Shown here: in pieces, positions 35,206 through 45,580 of the stretch
Numbering within the stretch: position 1 is the stretch's first letter
How the letters are laid out: the number at the start of each line of letters is the position of its first letter
Source: Plantago major
Lineage: Eukaryota; Streptophyta; Magnoliopsida; Lamiales; Plantaginaceae
Assembly (NCBI GenBank): GCA_026545765.1
Contig: CM048844.1
Span: 53,230,932 to 53,294,931 of the forward strand
DNA length: 64,000 nucleotides
Direction of reading: 5' to 3'
Notes under the pieces: model-generated
Told to the model about the DNA's origin: nothing
Database searches by the model: none
Seen by the model: the letters and a program-made list of their open reading frames with translations, nothing else
Translations under genes and position numbers: made by a program

Positions 35206-35362
35206 TTGGACTCGGATGATTAGATAGAAATGACTTGACTACTTGCAGGATCACGCTTCGAACCGCTCGTCGATCGCTTCGGATTGATTGTAGTTGCTTC
35301 GGATGTACTCGGAATGCAAAAATTATCTCTCTAAACGATGAGAAATGAACCGGCCAACCCCT

Positions 35363-35371
35363 CTATTTATA
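35363..35371 (-). promoter_or_regulatory. TATA box of the antisense gene
   Basis: The minus strand reads CCTC-TATAAATAG-AGGGG, a strong plant TATA box. It lies ~160 bp before the leader intron donor and ~430 bp before the first ATG in genomic distance. It is distinct from the LTR TATA boxes, so the antisense unit has its own promoter inside the element. Confidence 0.65.
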
Positions 35372-36017
35372 GAGGGCCATATTGGGAACTCCAACCGTTG
35401 CAATTTTTCGGATTTAATCTCCACCGTCAATCACAAACCATCCAACAGTATAGTACAATTATACCAAGTGAAATGACGAATGGGTACAACAAATTTACCT
35501 CTTGGATAGATGAATACAACAACTCTCCCTCTCTCGGGCGGCAGACAACACGAGAGCTCCGGGGTATCATCTTCTCGGACGTCTAGCGGCTTGCCAGTCC
35601 AATATAATTTGTCCACACAGGGAACCTCGTATACTCGAGCGATTACCCTTCGGACCCTCCCGCAACCACAGAGGTTGGTTCGGACGGGACACGCACCTAC
35701 GGTCCGCCACCATAGCTCATCAAAGGTACACCACCGACGTTCGGAGCCTAAACTTAGTCTCCATTACAAATACCCTTTTTTCTTTTTTCTTCACTTCGTT
35801 GCCATTCGGACCTACTCCCTCGGATGGCGACGATGTTTTAGAAAAAGAAAAGGGGGGGGGGGGGGGAGAGACTAAGTCAATGGCCACACGAAGTACGGAG
35901 TACACCTTTTTTCAACGAGATCGAAACGGATGGGACTGAAGGACGGATTCTTTCAATCAAAACGGCTCCCCAAACCAATAGTTCCACAACTATCTTCTAC
36001 TAAGATACTTGGAAACT
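35372..36017. other. Upstream region of the antisense gene, no coding sequence
   Basis: This stretch lies between the antisense TATA box and the polypurine tract. It contains no convincing coding frame. It includes a G-run of 15 (35852-35866) preceded by an A-rich segment and several CGGA/TCCG words. It probably provides the antisense promoter and the sense 3' untranslated region. Confidence 0.5.
35852..35866 (+). repeat. Run of 15 G
   Basis: An uninterrupted G homopolymer follows GAAAAAGAAAA. Together with the 14-base C runs in both LTRs (23459-23472 and 36819-36832) it is unusual for this AT-rich window. Its length is likely to be unstable and prone to sequencing error. Confidence 0.9.
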
Positions 36018-36028
36018 AGGGGGACATA
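36018..36028 (+). other. Polypurine tract before the 3' LTR
   Basis: AGGGGGA (36018-36024) followed by CATA ends directly at the LTR start TG. This is the expected place for plus-strand DNA priming. The four-base CATA between the purines and the LTR is slightly unusual. Confidence 0.65.
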
Positions 36029-36974
36029 TGTTGATACGGAAATATGTCCAATCCGACATAAAGGACCTAGGAACGAATCCTAAGGCGTCCTAAGTCACCC
36101 AAAGGATCCGACGCACTTAAGTCCGAGCCAATGGTCCGATCCGGGCAGACCATCCATGGTCCGACCCACCCTAAAAAGAAAGGGACAAAGGATTTGGACC
36201 TGCAAGGCCCGACCCACCTTGGTCCGAGTCTTCCTGGGAAAGGAGCATAGTGCTAAGTCAGTACCCTCTCCGACCCAAGGACTCCGATACGGATGTCAAC
36301 TCGGATCCAGCATGACCATCTCATAAGGCTACCAAACAAGTGGGCACCAAAGAGTGAGATGTCCGAACCCAGGAGCTCCGAATCGGAAGAGTTGGACAGA
36401 CAGGAAAACTTCCTCAGCTAACAACCAGGTACTGTCCGGATCAGACATCCGGACCAACCTCTCCGAACCTGGGATCTCGGCAGACTCTGTCACATCCTCA
36501 AGAAATCTCCCAATAATGACCAAACTACCCCTAAAGCCCAAGATGGCATGGGCTAAAGCTTCATTATTGGGCTATGGGCCTCATCTTAGCATTGGTGGCT
36601 CAATCCTAGCCATACACGTGGCGCAATCCTAGCAAGGCCTTCCATTTTGATGATAGCCTATAAATAAGGCACATATCCCAATAAGCAAGGCACTTCAAGT
36701 AAGTCACTTCGAACAAGTCATCTCGCTAGTCACATCACGAGCATTATACAGAGTTGATCCTCAGTCACTCTCGAGTAAAGTCTCATCCTGGTTTGACACT
36801 TAGCAAACCGGGCACTAACCCCCCCCCCCCCCACTCAAGTGTGCAGGTCCTTACCGGAGTAGCTGGTCGCTGGTTCTCACGCTTTGGTCCTCACCTAGCG
36901 AGGAGCCTCTTACCTTGGGCACCATTTCGAAGAGATAAATAAATCTAAGTACTTGGGGAGTTACACCCTCAACA
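36029..36974 (+). repeat. 3' long terminal repeat (946 bp)
   Basis: The repeat begins TGTTGATACGG and ends CCCTCAACA. It is 20 bp shorter than the 5' copy because of a 19 bp and a 1 bp deletion. By eye there are about 13 substitutions over ~945 aligned bases (~1.4%). TATAAATA is at 36659-36666 and the 14-base C run is at 36819-36832, the same length as in the 5' LTR. With a commonly used plant rate of 1.3e-8 per site per year this suggests roughly half a million years since insertion. Confidence 0.95.
36659..36666 (+). promoter_or_regulatory. TATA box of the 3' LTR
   Basis: TATAAATA is in the same context as in the 5' LTR. Transcription from here would read out into the satellite to the right. 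Confidence 0.6.
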
Positions 36975-36979
36975 AGAGT
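36975..36979 (+). repeat. Right target-site duplication (AGAGT)
   Basis: These five bases follow the LTR end CA and match the left copy AGAAT at four of five positions. AGAGT is the normal satellite sequence at this place (AGAGTTCTTCG). Confidence 0.75.
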
Positions 36980-39974
36980 TCTTCGTTTGTGATGCTCTTA
37001 CTCTTTTTTATGTATTTTTTAGATCTCGAATAAACTTTTTCATTTCACATGATCCCACTCCTTTAGTGTGTTGTTTATCTCTGAAGTGGAGTTGTTCATT
37101 GGTTGTTTATCCCACTCCTTTTGTGTGTTGTTTAACTCTCAACTAGTGTTTTTCGTTTGTGATACTCTTAAACCTTTCTGTGTATTTTTTAAATCTCTAA
37201 TAGACTTTTTAGTTTCTCATTATCACAATCCTTTAGTGTGTTGTTTATCTCTCAACCAGAGTTGTTCGTTTGTTGTTTATCCCACTCCATTTGTTTGTTG
37301 TTTAGCTCTTAATTAGAGTTCTTCGTTTGAGATAGAACTCCTTTCTGTGTATTTTTTAAATCTCTAATACACATTTTCGTTTCTCATTATCACACTCCTC
37401 TAGTGTGTTGTTTATCTCTCAAGTAGAGTTGTTCGTTTGTTGTTTATCTAACTCCTTGTGTGTGTTGTTTAACTCTTATTTAGAGTTCTTCGTCTGTGAT
37501 ACTCTTACTCCTTTTTGTGTAATTTTTAAATCTGGAATAGACCTTTTCATTTCTCATAATCCCACTCCTTTTGTGTGATGCTTATCTCTCAGACAAAGTT
37601 GTTTGTTTGTTGTTTGTCCCACTCCTTTTGTGTATTATTTAACTCTCCATTAGAATTCTTCGTTTCTGATACTCTTACTCCTTTCTGTGTATATTTTAAA
37701 TCTGGAATAGACTTTTTCGTTTCTTCTTATCCCACTCCTTTAGTGTGTTGTTTGTCTCTCAAGTGGATTTGTTCGTTTGTTGTTAATCCCACTCCTTTTG
37801 TGTGTTGTTTAATTCTTAATTAGAGTTCTTCGTCTGTGATACTCTTACTCCTTTCTGTGTAATTTTTAAATCTCGAATAGAACTTTTCGTTTCTCATAAT
37901 CCCACTCCTTTTGTATGTTGTTTATCTATCAGACAAAGTTGTTCGTTTGTTGTTTATCCCACTCCTTTTGTTTGTTGTTTAACTCTCCATTAGAGTTCAT
38001 CGTTTGTGATACTCATACTCCTTTATGTGTATATTTTAAATCTGGAATATACTTTTTCGTTTTGTCATTATCACACTCCTCTAGTGTGTTGTTTATCTCT
38101 CAAGTAGAGTTGTTCGTTTGTTGTTAATCCCACTCCTTTTGCGTGTTGTTTAATTCTCCATTAGAGTTCTTCGTTTGTGATACTCTTACTCCTTTCTGTG
38201 TATATTTTAAATCTCGAATAGACCTTTTCGTTTCTCATTATCCCACTCCTTTAGTGTGTTGTTTGTCTCTCAAGCAGAGTTGTTCGTTTGTTGTTTATCC
38301 CACTCCATTTGTTTGTTGTTTAACTCTTAATTAGAGTTCTTCGTTTGAGATAGAACTCCTTTCTGTGTATTTTTTAAATCTCGAATAGACTTTTTCGTTT
38401 CTTATTATCACACTCCTTTAGTGTGTTGTTTATCTCTCAAGCAGAGTTGTGTTCGTTTGTTGTTAATCCCACTTCTTTTGTGTGTTGTTTAACTTTTAAT
38501 TAGAGTGCTTCGTCTATGATACCCTTACTCCTTTCTGTGTAATTTTTAAATCTCGAATAGACCTATTCGTTTCTCATTATCCCGCTCCTTTAGTGTTTTG
38601 TTTACCTCTCAGGCAAATTTGTTCGTTTGTTGTTAATCCGACTCCGTTTGAGTGTTGTTTAACTCTTAATTAGAGTTCTTCGTCTGTGATACTCTTACTC
38701 CATTATATGTAATTTTTAGATCTTGAATAGATCTTTTCGTTTCTAATCATCACACTCCTTTAGTGTGTTGTTTATCTCTCAAGCAGAGTTGTTCGTTTAT
38801 TGTTTATCCCACTCCATTTGTTTGTTGTTTAACTCTTAAATAGAGTTCTTCGTTTGAGATAGAACTCCTTTGTGTGTATTTTTTAAATCTATAATAGACT
38901 TTTTCGTTTCTCATTATCACACTCCTCTAGTGTGTTGTTTATCTCTCAAGTAGAGTTGTTAGTTTGTTGTTAGTCCCACTCCTTTTGCGTGTTGTTTAAT
39001 TCTCCATTAGAGTTCTTCGTTTGTGATACTCTTACTCCTTTCTGTGTATATTTTAAATCTCGAATAGACCTTTTCGTTTCTCATTATCCCACTCCTTTAG
39101 TGTGTTGTTTATCTCTCAAGCAGAGTTGTTCGTTTCTTGTTTAACCCACTCCATTTGTTTGTTGTTTAACTCTTAATTAGAGTTCTTCGTTTGAGATAGA
39201 AGTCCTTTCTGTGTATTTTTTAAATCTCGAATAGGCTTTTTCGTTTCTCATTATCACACTCCTTCAGTGTGTTGTTTATCTCTCAAGCAGAGTTGTGTTC
39301 GTTTGTTGTTAATCCCACTTCTTTCGTGTCTTGTTTAACTTTTAATTAGAGTGCTTCGTCTATGATACCCTTACTCCTTTCTGTGTAATTTTTAAATCTC
39401 GAATAGACCTATTCGTTTCTCAAATCCCACTCCTTTGGTGTTTTGTTTACCTCTCAGGCAATGTTGTTCGTTTGTTGTTTATCCCACTCCTTTTATGTGT
39501 TGTTTAACTCTCCAATAGAGTTCTTCGTTTGTGATGTTCTTACTCTTTTTTGTGTATTTTTTTAATCTCGAATAAACTTTTTCGTTTCACATGATCCCAC
39601 TCCTTTTGTGTGTTGTTTATCACTGAAGTGGAGTTGTTCGTTTGTTGTTTATCCCACTCCTTTTGTGTGTTGTTTAACTCTCAATTCGTGTTTTTCGTTT
39701 GTGATACTCTTACTCCACTCTGTGTAATTTTTAAATCTCGAATAGACCTTTTCGTTTCTAATTATCTCACTCCTTTAGTGTGTTGTTTATCTCTCAAGCA
39801 GAGTTGTTCGTTTGTTGTTTATCCCACTCCATTTGTTTGTTGTTTAACTCTTAATTAGAGTTCTTCGTTTGAGATAGAACTTCTTTCTGTGTATTTTTTA
39901 AATCTCTAATAGACTTTTTCGTTTCACATTATGACACACCTCTAGTGTGTTGTTTATCTCTCAAGTAGAGTTGT

Positions 39975-42900
39975 TCGTTTGTTGTTAATCCCACTTCTTT
40001 TGTGTGTTGTTTAACTTTTAATTAGAGTTCTTCGTCTATGATACCCTTACTCCTTTCTGTGTAATTTTTAAATCTCGAATAGACCTATTCGTTTCTCATT
40101 ATCCCGCTCCTTTAGTGTTTTGTTTACCTCTCAGGCAAAGTTGTTCGTTTGATGTTTATCCCACTCCTTTTGTATGTTGTTTAACTCTCCATTAGAGTTC
40201 TTCGTTTGTGATGCTCTTACTCTTTTTTTTTGTATTTTTTAAATCTCGAATAAACTTTTTCGTTTCACATGATCCCACTCCTTTTGTGTGTTGTTTATCG
40301 TTGAAGTGGAGTTGTTCGTTTGTTGTTTATCCCACTCCTTTTGTGTGTTGTTTAACTCTCAATTCGTGTTTTTCATTTGTGATATTCTTACTCCATTCTG
40401 TGTAATTTTTAAATAAGGAATAGACCTTTTCATTTCTCATAATCCCACTCCATTTGTGTGTTGTTTATCTCACAGGCAAAGTTGTTCGTTTGTTGTTTAT
40501 CCCACTCCTTAATTTTGTTTGTTGTTTAACTCTCCATTAGAGTTCATAGTTTGTGATACTCTTACTCCTTTCTGTGTATATTTTAAATCTCGAATATACT
40601 TTTTCGTTTTGTCATTATACCACTTCTTTAGTGTGTTGTTTATCTCTCAAGCAGATTTCTTCGTTTGTTGTTAATCCCACTCCGTTTGAGTGTTGTATAA
40701 CTCATAATTAGAGTTCTCCGTCTGTGATACTCTTACTCCATTATGTGTAATTTTTAAATCTCGAATAGACCTTTTTGTTTCTAATTATCCCACTCCTTTA
40801 GTGTGTTGTTTATCTCTCAACCAGAGTTGTTCGTTTGTTGTTTATCCCACTCCATTTGTTTGTTGTTTCACTCTTAATTAGAGTTGTTAGTTTGAGATAG
40901 AACTCCTTTCTGTGTATTTTTTAAATCTCTAATAGACTTTTTCGTTTCTCTTTATCACACTCCTCTAGTGTGTTGTTTATCTCTGAAGTAGAGTTGTACG
41001 TTTGTTGTTAATCCCACTCCTTTTGTGTGTTGTTTAACTCTTAATTAGAGTTCTTCGTCCGTGATACTCTTACTCCTTTCTGTGTAATTTTTAAATCTCG
41101 AATAGACTTTTTCGTTTCTCATAATCCCACTCCTTTTGTGTGTTGTTCATCTCTCAGGCAAAGTTGTTTGTTTGTTGTTTATCCCACTCCTTTTGTGTGT
41201 TGTTTAACTCTCCATTAGAATTCTTCGTTTGTGATACTCTTACTCCTTTCTGTATATTTTTTAAATCTCGAATAGACTTTTTCGTTTCTCATTTATCCCA
41301 CTCCTTTTGTGTGTTGTTTAACTCTCCATTAGAGTTCTTCGTTTGTGATACTCTTACTCCATTCTGTATAATTTTTAAATCTCGAATAAACCCTTTCGTT
41401 TCTCATTATCCCACACCTTTAGTGTATTGTTTACCTCTCAAGTACAGTTGTTCGTTTGTTGTTTAACACACTCCATTTGTTTGCTTTTTAACTCTTAATT
41501 AGAGTTCTTCGTTGGAGATAGAACTCCTTTCTGTGTATTTTTTAAATCTCTAATAGAGTTTTTCGTTTCTCATTATTCCACTCCTTTAGTGTATTGTTTG
41601 TTTCTCGAGTGGAGTTGTTCGTTTGTTGTTAATCCCAGTCCTTTTGTGTGTTGTTTAATTCTTAATTAGAGTTCTTAGTCTGTGATACTCTTACTCCTTT
41701 CTGTGTAATTATTAAATCTCGAATAGAACTTTTCGTTTCTCATAATCCCACTCCTTTTGTATGTTGTTTATCCCTCTGGCAAAGTTGTTCGTTTGTTGTT
41801 AATCCCACTTCTTTTGTGTGTTGTTTAACTTTTAATTAGAGTGCTTCGTCTATGATACCCTTACTCCTTTCTGTGTAATTTTTAAATCTCGAATAGACCT
41901 ATTCGTTTCTCATTATCCCGCTCCTTTAGTGTTTTGATTACCTCTCAGGCAAAGTTGTTCGTTTGATGTTTATCCCACTCCTTTTGTGTGTTGTTTAACT
42001 CTCCATTAGAGTTCTTCGTTTGTGATGCTCTTACTCTTTTTTTTGTATTTTTTAAATCTCGAATAAACTTTTTCGTTTCACATGATCCCACTCCTTTTGT
42101 GTGTTGTTTATCGTTGAAGTGGAGTTGTTCGTTTGTTGTTTATCCCACTCCTTTTGTGTGTTGTTTAACTCTCAATTCGTGTTTTTCATTTGTGATACTC
42201 TTACTCAATTCTGTGTAATTTTTAAATACGGAATAGACCTTTTCATTTCTCATAATCCCACTCCTTTTGTGTGTTGTTTATCTCACAGGCAAAGTTGTTC
42301 GTTTGTTGTTTATCCCACTCCTTAATTTTGTTTGTTGTTTAACTCTCCATTAGAGTTCATCGTTTGTGATACTCTTACTCCTTTCTGTGTATATTTTAAA
42401 TCTCGAATATACTATTTCGTTTTGTCATTATACCACTTCTTTAGTGTGTTGTTTATCTCTCAAGCAGATTTCTTCGTTTGTTGTTAATCCCACTCCGTTT
42501 GAGTGTTGTATAACTCATAATTAGAGTTCTCCGTCTGTGATACTCTTACTCCATTATGTGTAATTTTTAAATCTCGAATAGACCTTTTTGTTTCTAATTA
42601 TCCCACTCCTTTAGTGTGTTGTTTATCTCTCAACCAGATTTGTTCGTTTGTTGTTTTTCCCACACCATTTGTTTGTTGTTTCACTCTTGATTAGAGTTGT
42701 TAGTTTGAGATAGAACTCCTTTCTGTGTATTTTTTAAATCTCAAATAGACTTTTTCGTTTCTCTTTATCACACTCCTCTAGTGTGTTGTTTATCTCTGAA
42801 GTAGAGTTGTTCGTTTGTTGTTAATCCCACTCCTTTTGTGTGTTGTTTAACTCTTAATTAGAGTTCTTCGTCCGTGATACTCTTACTCCTTTCTGTGTAA

Positions 42901-43600
42901 TTTTTAAATCTCGAATAGACTTTTTCGTTTCTCATAATCCCACTCCTTTTGTGTGTTGTTCATCTCTCAGGCAAAGTTGTTTGTTTGTTGTTTATCCCAC
43001 TCCTTTTGTGTGTTGTTTAACTCTCCATTAGAATTCTTCGTTTGTGATACTCTTACTCCTTTCTGTGTATTTTTTAAATCTCGAATAGACTTTTTCGTTT
43101 CTCATTTATCCCACTCCTTTTGTGTGTTTAACTCTCCATTAGAGTTCTTCGTTTGTGATACTCTTACTCCATTCTGTGTAATTTTTAAATCTCGAATAAA
43201 CCCTTTCGTTTCTCATTATCCCACACCTTTAGTGTATTGTGTACCTCTCAAGTAGAGTTGTTCGTTTGTTGTTTAACACACTCCATTTGTTTGCTTTTTA
43301 ACTCTTAATTAGAGTTCTTCGTTGGAGATAGAACTCCTTTCTGTGTATTTTTTAAATCTCTAATAGAGTTTTTCGTTTCTCATTATTCCACTCCTTTAGT
43401 GTATTGTTTGTTTCTCGCGTGGAGTTGTTCGTTTGTTGTTAATCCCACTCCTTTTGTGTGTTGTTTAATTCTTAATTAGAGTTCTTAGTCTGTGATACTC
43501 TTACTCCTTTCTGTGTAATTATTAAATCTCGAATAGAACTTTTCGTTTCTCATAATCCCACTCCTTTAGTATGTTGTTTATCCCTCTGGCAAAGTTGTTC
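39975..43600 (+). repeat. Tandem pair of 1,813 bp satellite units
   Basis: Two consecutive copies (about 39975-41787 and 41788-43600) share rare variants in the same order: TTTATCGTTGAAG at 40295 and 42108, the C-to-B subunit fusion near 41285 and 43100, GTTGGAGATAGAAC near 41513 and 43323, and CCCTCTGGC near 41772 and 43585. Each unit has about 11 monomers, one of them missing a 57 bp subunit. Differences between copies are few, so the duplication is recent. Confidence 0.85.
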
Positions 43601-45580
43601 GTTTGTTGTTTATCCCACTCCTTAATTTTGTTTGTTGTTTAACTCTCCATTAGAGTTCATCGTTTGTGATTCTGTGTATATTTTAAATCTCGAATATACT
43701 TTTTCATTTCTCATTATGCCACTCCTTTAGTGTGTTGTTTATCTCTCAAGCAGAGTTCTTCGTTTGTTGTTAATCCCACTCCTTTTGACTGTTGTTTAAC
43801 TCATAATTAGAGTTCTTCGTCTGTGATACTCTTACTCCATTCTGTGTAATTTTTAAATCTCGAATAGACCTTTTCGTTTCTTATAATCCCACTCCTTTTG
43901 TGTGTTGTTTATCTCTCAAGCAGAGTTGTTTGTTTGTTGTTTATCCCACTCCATTTGTTTTTTGTTTAACTCTTAATTAGAGTTCTTCGTTTGAGATAGA
44001 ACTCCTTTCTATGTATTTTTTAAATCTCTAATAGACTTTTTCGGTTCTCATTATCACACTCCTCTAGTGTGTTGTTTATCTCTCAAGTAGAGTTGTTCGA
44101 TTGTTGTTAATCCCACTCCTTTTGTGTGTTGTGTAACTCTTAATTAGAGTTCTTCGTCTGTGATACTCTTACTCCTTTCTGTGTAATTTTTAAATCTCGA
44201 ATAGACCTTTTAGTTTCTCATAATCCCACTCCTTTTGTGTGTTGTTTATCTCTCAAGCAAAGTTGTTCGTTTGTTGTTAATCCCACTCCTTTTGTGTGTT
44301 GTTTAATTCTTAATTAGAGTTCTTCGTTTGAGATAGAACTACTTTCTCTGTATTTTTTAAATCTCGAATAGACTTTTTCGTTAATCATTATCACACTCCT
44401 TTAGAGTGTTGTTTATCTCTCAAGCAGAGTTGTGTTCGTTTGTTGTTAATCCCACTTCTTTTGTGTGTTGTTTAACTCTTAATTAGAGTTCTCCGTGTAT
44501 GATACCCTTACTCCTTTCTGTGTAATTTTTAAATCTCGAATAGACCTTTTCGTTTCTCATTATCCCACTCCTTTAGTGTTTTGTTTACCCCTCAGGCAAT
44601 GTTGTTCGTTTGTTGTTTATTCCACTCCTTTTGTGTGTTGTTTAACTCTCCATTAGAGTTCTTCGTTTGTGACGCTCTTACTCTTTTTTGTGTGTTTTTT
44701 AAATCTCGAATAAACTTTTTCGTTTGACATGATCCCACTCCTTTAGTGTGTTGTTTATCTCTGAAGTGGAGTTGTTCGTTTGTTGTGTATCCCACTCCTT
44801 TTGTGTTTGTTTAACTCTCAATTAGTGTTTTTCGTTTGTGATACTCTTACTCCTTTCTGTGTAATTTTTAAATCTCGAATAGACCGTTTCGTTTCTCATT
44901 ATCACACTCCTTTAGTGTGTTGTTTATCTCTCAAGCAGAGTTGCGTTTGTTGTTTAACCTACTCCATTTGTTTGTTGTTTAACTCTTAATTAGAGTTCTT
45001 CGTTTGAGATAGAACTCCTTTCTGTTTATTTTTTAAATCTCTAATAGACTTTTTCGTTTCTCATTATCACACTCTTCTAGTGTGTTGTTTATCTCTCAAG
45101 TAGAGTTGTTCGTTTGTAGTTAATCCCATTCCTTTTGTGTGTTGTTTAACTCTTAATTAGAGTTCTTCGTCTGTGATACTCTTACTCCTTTCTGTGTAAT
45201 TTTTAAATCTCGAATAGACCTTTTCGTTTCTCATAATCCCACTCCTTTTGTGGGTTGTTTATCTCTCAGGCAAAGTTGTTCATTTGTTGTTTATCCCACT
45301 CCTTTTGTGTGTTGTTTAACTATCCACTAGAGTTCTTCGTGTGTGATACTCTTACTCCTTTCTGTGTATATTTTAAATCTGGAATAGAATTTTTCGTTTT
45401 TCATTATCCTACTCCTTTAGTGTGTTGTTTGTCTCTCAAGTGGAGTAGTTCGTTGGTTGTTAATCCCACTCCTTTTGTGTGTTGTTTAATTCTTAATTAG
45501 AGTTCTTCGTCTGTGATACTCTTACTCCTTTCTGTGTAAATTTTAAATCTCGAATAGAACTTTTCGTTTCTCATAATCCC

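Larger units (their letters stand above)
31956..35335 (-). pseudogene. Antisense spliced gene of the retrotransposon (plant gypsy-type transposon-like protein)
   Basis: This is a gene-like unit on the strand opposite to gag-pol. A TATA box (35371-35363) predicts a start near 35335. The first exon up to 35206 contains no ATG. A GTAAGT donor (35205) and a pyrimidine-rich CCCTAG acceptor (34943) bracket a 263 bp leader intron. The first ATG of the spliced RNA (34941) lies one base into the next exon. Further exons are 34942-33466, about 33352-32902 and 32817-31956. The product would have an acidic N-terminal part, a conserved central domain resembling the plant 'putative gypsy type transposon' family (Pfam PF04195, from memory), a Lys/Ser/Pro-rich linker and a coiled-coil C terminus. 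Additional antisense genes are known in Tat elements such as Grande. Frameshifts in three of the coding parts make this copy a pseudogene. Its function is unknown. Confidence 0.75.
22649..36974 (+). mobile_element. Ty3/gypsy LTR retrotransposon, Tat-like, 14.3 kb, inserted in satellite
   Basis: This is a complete-length element with two LTRs that start TGTTGA and end TCAACA, a primer binding site, a polypurine tract and near-matching 5 bp target duplications. The internal order is gag, protease, reverse transcriptase, RNase H, a second RNase H, then integrase, the Ty3/gypsy order. The dual RNase H, the missing chromodomain after integrase, the TGGCGCCG primer site and the large 3' region with an opposite-strand gene all point to the plant Tat lineage (relatives include Ogre, Retand and Grande). 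The coding region has at least ten frameshifts or stops, so it cannot make its own proteins as it stands. Insertion split a ~170 bp satellite monomer without changing its monomer phase. Confidence 0.93.
36975..45580 (+). repeat. Satellite array, block IV: mixed short HORs
   Basis: The ~170 bp satellite resumes in correct monomer phase directly after the element. A variant with a GT insertion (AGAGTTGTGTTCG) occurs near 38446, 39294 and 44428, and the first pair is ~848 bp apart (5 monomers). The block contains a tandem pair of 1,813 bp units (39975-43600). The monomers share GATGCTCTTAC, GAGATAGAACTCC and CACTCCATTTG variants with block III, so blocks III and IV are parts of one array split by the retrotransposon. 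Confidence 0.88.
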
